DNA of 64,000 bases from NCBI RefSeq assembly GCF_018294505.1, contig NC_057814.1, positions 35,290,943-35,354,942 of the forward strand, written 5' to 3'. This stretch comes from Triticum aestivum. Its lineage: Eukaryota; Streptophyta; Magnoliopsida; Poales; Poaceae. Below the pieces are notes generated by a model. The model had not been told where the DNA came from and did no database searches. It saw only the letters and a list, made by a program, of their open reading frames with translations. Positions 57,915 to 64,000 of this stretch are shown here, in pieces (position 1 is the stretch's first letter; each line of letters opens with the position of its first letter). Position numbers and translations under genes: made by a program.

Positions 57915-60825
57915 ATGGCTCCTTTGATCATCGGCAACGATGCGATCCAGGGTGAGGTTTTTCTCCCCGGACAGATCTTCGTATTCGGCGGCTTCGTACT
58001 GCGGGCCAACTCGCTTGGCCATCTGGAGCAGATCGATAGCTACGCCCCTGGCCATCAGGTCAGATTTGGAAGCCTGAACTATACTGCCGACATCCGCAAA
58101 GACTTGATCTTCGACGGATTCGAGCCATGTCAGGTGCGCCGCACAGTCACGACGAGCATGACTTAGCTCTGCCATCGGACGGTGTTTGGGAGATCACACC
58201 TGCGGCTACTCCGGCCCTCAATCCGGAGACCCTCGGCCGAACTATGTCCGGCTCGGGTGGGAAGCGGACAACGAGGAAATTCGTTCCCCACCCACCACCC
58301 ACTTAATAGCCACTGTCGACGACTTAACCGACATGCTTGATTTCGACTCTGAAGACATCGACGGTATGGATGACGATGCAGGAGAGGAACAGGAACCACC
58401 GACCACAGGGCGCTGGACAGCCACTTCGTCATACGATATATACATGGTGGATACACCCAAAGAAAACAACGACGAGGAACGGAAGGATGCAGCGAAGGAT
58501 AATCCCCTCGAGAAGCAACTAAAGCGATGACGTAGGCACCGCTCCAAATCCCACCTCAGCAAAAACAGCGATAACAGCGCAAGAAAGAATAATACCCCGG
58601 TCGACTCCAAAGGAAACGACGACCACATGGACCCAGCGATGGAGCAGGATGAGCCAGCGGACGGCGAACATAGTACGGAGCCGCTGTCCGATCACGGCGA
58701 CACCGAGGGTAAAACTTATCAACCTGTCTTCGGAGAGGAGAACAGCCCGGACGACGATGCACACATCGTCCCGGAAAGGCACTTGGAACAAGAGAACCTC
58801 CATAGAAGGCTTATTGCCACCGCGAGGAGCCTGAAGAAGCAGAAGCAAAGGCCTAAGGCCGCGCAGAATACACTCAACAGCAGATGGAACAAAGTGCTTG
58901 ACACCGAAGAAAAGTTCGGTGGCAGTCGCCACACAAAGAGCGATCCAAAGCGCAAGATGCTGCCTGAATTCGACGACGAGGCTTTAGAGCCCATTCAGAC
59001 GAAAAATAAAATGGCTGATCAGCCAGATCGACCACCCCGTGGCCGCGACAGGGCGGCTAACGACGTCGCACACAAGTCAGCGCACGATTTACGTGAGGAC
59101 CTGCACAAAAAAGCCGGTATGGCCAGGTCCATCTACGGATCTGGGAAGCGCGCTCCGGCACAGAATCATGGCCGCCCAAACAACTACACTGACCGAATAG
59201 CAGCTCGGAATCAAAACCGAACACTACAACCGTCAGAAGAATGCCATGACACATCCAAATACAGGGGTGCCGCGCACCCCCTATGCTTCACCAATGAGGT
59301 GCTGGATCATGAATTTCCATAGGGATTCAAACCCGTGAACATAGAGGCATACGACGGAACGACAGGCCCTGGGGTCTGGATTGAGGACTTTATCCTTCAC
59401 ATCCACATGGCTCGCAGAGATGATCTCCACGCCATCAAATACCTGCCCCTCAAGTTGAAAGGACCAGCTCGGCACTGGCTGAAAAGCCTCCCCGAAAAAT
59501 CAATTGGAAGTTGGGAAGAGCTTGAGGATGCTTTTAGGGCTAATTATCAAGGGACCTATGTTCGACCTCCGGATGCAGACGATTTAAGTCACATAATTCA
59601 ACAACCCGGAGAGTCAGCCCGAAAGCTTTGGAAAAGATTTCTCACGAAGAAGAATCAAATCGTGGACTGCCCGGATCCCGAAGCCTTAGCGGCTTTCAAA
59701 CACAGTGTCCGGGACGAATGGCTCGCCAGACACCTCGGCCAGGAAAAACCGAGGACAATGACAGCCCTAACAAGCCTTATGACCCGCTTTTGCGCGGGCG
59801 AAGACAGTTGGCTTGCCCGTAGCGGCACCAGCAACCCAGGCACATCCGAAGTCAGAGATGGCAACGGGAAACCGCGACACAATAAAAGCAAGCGCCGAAA
59901 CAATGAAGATAGCCCAGACAACACGGCGGTAAATGCCGGATTCAGTGGTTCTCGACCCGGTCAACGGAAAAAGCCATTTAAAGGCAGCAGAGATGAACCG
60001 TCCAGCCTAAACAAGATTCTAGACAGATTATGTCAGATTCATGGCACCTCCGACAAACCTGCAAATCACACCAACAGAGAATGCTGGGTCTTCAAGCAGG
60101 CCGGCAAGCTAAACACCGAACACAAGGGGAGGGAGACACCAAGTGAAGACGAGGATGAGCCTCGCCAGCCGAACACTAGGGGACAGAAAAAATTCCCACC
60201 AGAGGTCAAAACAGTGAACATGATTTACGCAACTCGCATACCGAAGAGGAGGCGCAAACGTGCACTCCGAGACGTATACGCCGTGGAGCCCGTCACCCCC
60301 AAGTTCAACCCTTCGTCGGCTTGCCCGATCACTTTTGATCGCAGGGATCACCCGACTAGTATCCGGCACGGAGGATCGGCTTCCTTGGTGCTAGACCCAA
60401 TAATTGACGGATACCATCTCACCTGAGTCCTTATGGACGGCGGCAGTAGTCTTAATTTGATATATCAGGACACCGTCCGCAAAATGGGGATAGACCCGAC
60501 AAGAATCAGCCAAAGCAATACTACCTTTAAAGGAGTAATACCAGGCCCAGAGGCCCGCTGCACGGGCTCTCTAGTACTAGAGGTTGTATTCGGTTCTCCC
60601 GACAACTTCCGAAGCGAAGAATTAACCTTCGACATCGCTCCATTCCGAAGCGGCTATCACGCACTACTCGGAAGAACGGCCTTCGCTCGTTTTAATGCAG
60701 TACCGCATTACGCTTATCTTAAGCTTAAGATGCCCGGTCCACGTGTCATCATCATAGTTAGCGGAAACACAGAGCGTTCCTTACGTGCGGAGGAATATGT
60801 GGCGGCTCTAGTAGCCGAACACTGA
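57915..60825 (+). pseudogene. Gypsy gag-protease polyprotein with three stop codons
   Basis: From 58186 to 60825 a single frame runs ~880 codons, interrupted only at 58528-58530 (TGA), 59320-59322 (TAG) and 60424-60426 (TGA). The first ~80 codons (MAPLIIGNDAIQGEVFLPG) are in a different frame. The N-terminal third is acidic and Lys/Arg-rich. The capsid (Retrotrans_gag type) is at 59335-59800: YLPLKLKGPARHWLKSLP, SWEELEDAFRANYQGTYVRP and LWKRFLTKKNQI. A basic region and CQIHGTSDKPANHTNRECWVF follow (a CXH...H...C zinc-type motif). The protease-like domain has MDGGSSLNLIY and HALLGRTAFARFNAVPHYAYL. All three stops can arise from C-to-T changes. Confidence 0.85.
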
Positions 60826-62215
60826 ACCGCCTCTCCAACCAGAATAAATGATCGGTCGTCAAGACCGCGGACACGGTTAGACGAGTCCGGCGCACCACTA
60901 GCTGTAACAGCTCAGATAAACCTGAGATCGGGTCGATGGATATACCCCCATAGGTGGTGCTAGGGGCTTCCCGCATGTAAAAAGGGCTACAGTTCGGCTT
61001 GACCCTATTTAGATTGCATTTTAATGGTTCATTAAGAATAACCAATTTTTCGCACGAAGACTTTCACCTGGGTTTTTCTCTTTTACAGATGATCATCGTG
61101 CTACACCCTTCCAGTATACGGCACAACGGAGACACAGGCGCAGACGTGCAGCAGGGGCCCGCTCAAAGGTTTCTTTTTAGATTAAGACCCTGTGTAAACC
61201 TTTTTACTGTCTCTTGTTGCTTCACACCCTCCGAATACTCAACACAACCGAGAGGGATGCTGGCGTTATTGGCATTTCGTCACGTCAGACTAATGCACGT
61301 ACCTGGAAATTCAGGGCTCATTATCGAGGGCGTTACTCAGCCCAGTATATGTTGTAAAGTCCGAATATCTTAGGGAGTGTTCGGCGTCGCGAGTTTGGCC
61401 TTATATGCATCAGCTCCGAATCATATCTTTGGTCAATAGTTGGGTTTGCCCGGCTCCCGTGTTTTGCTACCTTACGTTCCGCTCTATCGGCTAAGGTGGC
61501 ACCGGGAGAACTACTGCGATTGTGCCCTGGTTCCTCCAGATGAGCACCTCAGTAGAGAAAACCGAAAACTGACTGTCATGATAAAGCGCAAGACTGGTCA
61601 ACCACTCGATGACTCGGCCGAATCTTCGCGATTCCTCCGCATTAACGAAGGACTGGTTTCCCGGTCATGTATGTACATGCACCGTATTCGGATGAGCGCG
61701 GAAGTACCAGGGGCTATATAGTAGCCCCACCGTCAAACTCTTATGGCTAAGTGAAAGTGTTAAAGCTATATCGTCCGATTGCCTTGTTCGCCGCGCTATC
61801 ACCTCCTTAATGGACCAAGACGTTGGATCAAGTGTGAATACGTGCTTTTCTGAACACCCCCGCATTATATGCGTGGGGGCTGAAGCCGACGACTGCAAAC
61901 TTTCAGGTTACATACATACATAAACGGCCGCACAGGAGGCATCATAATACTTTCAGGAAAAAGTATAAACACAGCCTTTATAATCCAAATAGCATTGTTT
62001 TTACAATTGGGATACATGTCACTCGAACATGATACTCTTTGAGCACTGAGCCTCTATTAAATGAGCGCCTTCTAGGACTTCTTCAAAATAGTGCTCGGCC
62101 GAGACCTGACCTACGGCCGGACCCCGGGTTGCAATAGCGGTGGCCTCCATCTCTGCCCAGTATGTCTTAACACGGGCAAGATCCATCCGCTCACCCTCTA
62201 TGCACGCCGACCTCT
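60826..62215 (+). other. Gypsy internal stretch without coding domain
   Basis: No RT, RNase H or integrase motif is seen in any frame where pol would be expected. 61606-61950 matches 15858-16180 of the first Gypsy copy, including a small inverted repeat around CACCCCCGCATTATATGCGTGGGGG (61855-61879) that is also in the first copy (16108-16134). Confidence 0.6.
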
Positions 62216-64000
62216 TTACAGCGTCGATATGCGGCACAGCACCAAGGAACGTTGCACTAAACCAAAATAACTATTCGGCCTTGGTCCCTTCGACCAAAGA
62301 TGATCCACGACAGACCTCATGGCAAGTCCGGACAACCCATGGAGCTTGGCCCACTCGGCCATTTGTTCATTTAACAGCAGCGGACGCGTTGGAGCACTGA
62401 ACTGCGACCAGAACAACCTTTCCACTTCATGATCTTTCTGATCTTTGAAAAACTCAGTCGCATCAGCAGCACTCATTGCCAAGTCCAAGTACGCATCTGC
62501 AGCACTCCATAATTGATCCAGAGGGGCATACTTCGCATCTCCGAACTTCGTCCGCAACAAAAAGGGCTTCCCAGCCGTGATATCTCCGGCTTGATGGAGC
62601 TCCTCCTTCGCCGCTCTGATTTTAGAGCGGGTTTCCTTGGCTGCTTCCATGGCTTTCTTCAGGTCGGCCGCTTTCGCTTGGCTTTACTTTTCAAGAAGCT
62701 CATATCAGACGGCGTCATCTTTCAGCTCAACAGCCATCTTGGCTATTTTATCTTCGCTCTGGCGATGAGCAGCCTGTTCGGCTCTTAACTCTTCGGCCGC
62801 CTTTAGGGCAGCCGCATCACTTCTCCTGGCTTGTTCCTTGGCTCAGGCAAGTTCCGCCCGAAGGGTCTCCACGGCGGCAGCTCCATCTGCAGTCACAGCA
62901 TATTATAGATACTAGCATCATGCTCCTCTTAATATTTGTTGACCACCCTAAAATACATACCCTGTGCCTCGTCAAGCCGCTTGTTCACAAGCACGATGTC
63001 GGCATCTGCCGCGTCAAGCTGTCGCCTCAGTTCGGCAAACTCAGCAGTCCGGCCAGCCACCGGACCCTCAGCCGCCTGCACATGAAAGCAGCGCGATCAT
63101 TACCTGGGACTATGATCCTCTGTTTGCCGCCTCTGGACAGCAACCAGAGTCTCAGGGGCTACTATCTGTATAGAGCACACCTAGTGTGTGCGGTACCGTC
63201 AAAAAATATATATATTAGTTTGCGTACCTCAAAGCCTCTTAGGAGGCTCGTAAAAGCTTCATGCAACCCACTTTTGGCAGATGAAATCCTCTCAGCCACC
63301 GTACCCATTAAAGTACGATGCGCCTCTGAGATAGCCGCTTGCTCCAGAAGACCCATCAGTGTGTCCGGTTGTGCACCGGACAGTCCCAGACTCTTTCTGT
63401 TGCTCTCCTTAGGAGCCGAATACTCCGGACTTCGGGTGGCCGAAGGGTTACCTTCTGGCCTTGACGGATCAGGAGAAATCCTCATTGATGACACCTCAGG
63501 GTCGTCCGCCCCATGAGGCGGGGAGACAGGGGGAGGCGTTTCGCTCTCCATCATCTCCGGAAGAAGATCCCCCGAAGACGAACTCTGTCGAGAAGGGCTA
63601 CGAGCCGGACTGCAAGATATATGTCTCAGTTATTGTCCTTGGAGATAAAGCAGGATATATTTACCAAAGTACTCTTGTTCACTTACATCTCGGTGGAGGG
63701 CTGGCCCCCTTGCGGGCGCTGTGCGGTAAGGACGCCCTCCGAGGCAGGGCCCCCTGGTGAAGGTTTCTTCCCTCGTTTGGAAACCTTTGTTTCTAAGTCT
63801 TCAGAGGCGGTCCTTTTCCTTCCTTGGGGAGAGGGGATTCTAGATTCTTCTCCCCGATTATCCTCCTTCACGGAGACACTAATTCCCCCGGTTTGGATGT
63901 ATAATGTGTGAAGCCCGCTTTCGGCTTCTTTATTCCTCCCTTTATCTTCCCCTGATGGCACTTGATAAGGTGCGTGGTCAAGCATCCTGGCTAGTACAGG
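62216..64000 (-). pseudogene. Antisense gene of the second Gypsy copy (3' exons)
   Basis: It is collinear with 16438-18330. Pieces: 63985-63683 (basic, Lys/Glu-rich), 63554-63230 (MMESETPPPVSPP ... SAKSGLHEAFTSLLRGFEV, then donor GTACG), exon 63075-62961, and the coiled coil from 62886 ending in 62650-62216 (ERLFWSQFSAPTRPLLLNEQ). Stops in the coiled coil (a TGA near 62842 and others to ~62680) break it. Shared exon boundaries with the first copy show one ancestral spliced gene. The Transposase_28-like start is beyond the window. Confidence 0.75.
62887..63075 (-). other. Intron (62887-62960) and 115 bp exon (62961-63075) of the antisense gene
   Basis: Minus strand: acceptor GTGCAG, a 115 bp exon encoding RRQLDAADADIVLVNKRLDE-type helix, donor GTATGT, a 74 bp intron ending ACTGCAG, and continuation in frame as DGAAAVETLRAEL. 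Lengths equal those at 21109-21297. Confidence 0.75.

Larger units (their letters stand above)
57394..64000 (+). mobile_element. Second Gypsy element (Fatima-like), 5' part; continues past the window
   Basis: 5' LTR D 57394-57866, then a putative primer site, gag-protease 57915-60825, a gene-poor stretch and the antisense gene to the window end. No RT or integrase lies between protease and the antisense gene. By alignment to 15858-20381 the 3' LTR should begin about 1.6 kb beyond the window. Left flank CCCAT. Confidence 0.88.

Overview
The window is intergenic DNA from a large, repeat-packed grass genome, almost certainly a Triticeae species (wheat, Aegilops, barley or a relative). I infer this from LTRs that open like the Triticeae Angela/WIS/BARE-1 Copia group, from a ~480 bp Gypsy LTR of a type I associate with the Fatima group, and from a CACTA end and an L1-type LINE in wheat-like form. 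Family names are from memory and were not searched. I see no intact host gene, tRNA or rRNA. Nearly every long reading frame is a transposon relic or a by-product of a GC-rich minisatellite.

Layout: 1-15857 is a tandem Copia array (LTR-internal-LTR-internal-LTR; LTRs ~2.15 kb, internals exactly 5273 bp). It sits in the 3' half of a Gypsy element (15858-20381) that carries a spliced antisense gene relic. From 20382 to 44955 the underlying DNA is a minisatellite with a 33 bp / 11-codon unit, organised in ~1.5 kb higher-order repeats and broken up by transposons: a truncated Gypsy (21062-22007), a truncated minus-strand Copia (23751-25585), an Angela-type Copia with GGCAT target duplication (28611-37208), and a complete-ended minus-strand Copia also with GGCAT (38653-44157) that itself holds a 1420 bp solo LTR (39854-41273, target duplication CCTGC). 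Part of this block is a tandem segmental duplication whose junction is at 25581-25585.

44956-46928 is low-copy-looking DNA. 46929-49545 is a LINE relic that has lost the core of its reverse transcriptase. 49546-51566 is spacer. 51567-55511 is a third small-LTR Copia (target duplication AGTGT). 55759-57393 is one end of a CACTA DNA transposon, and a second Gypsy element (57394 to beyond the window) is inserted in it. That Gypsy keeps gag and protease, lacks reverse transcriptase and integrase in the expected place, and carries the same antisense spliced gene as the first.

The features most worth following up are: the antisense gene with an exon of exactly 115 bp and conserved splice sites in three Gypsy copies; the coding-phase minisatellite with a recurring non-repeat leader segment; the duplication that captured an already-dead Copia; and two independent Copia insertions at the same phase of the minisatellite unit.
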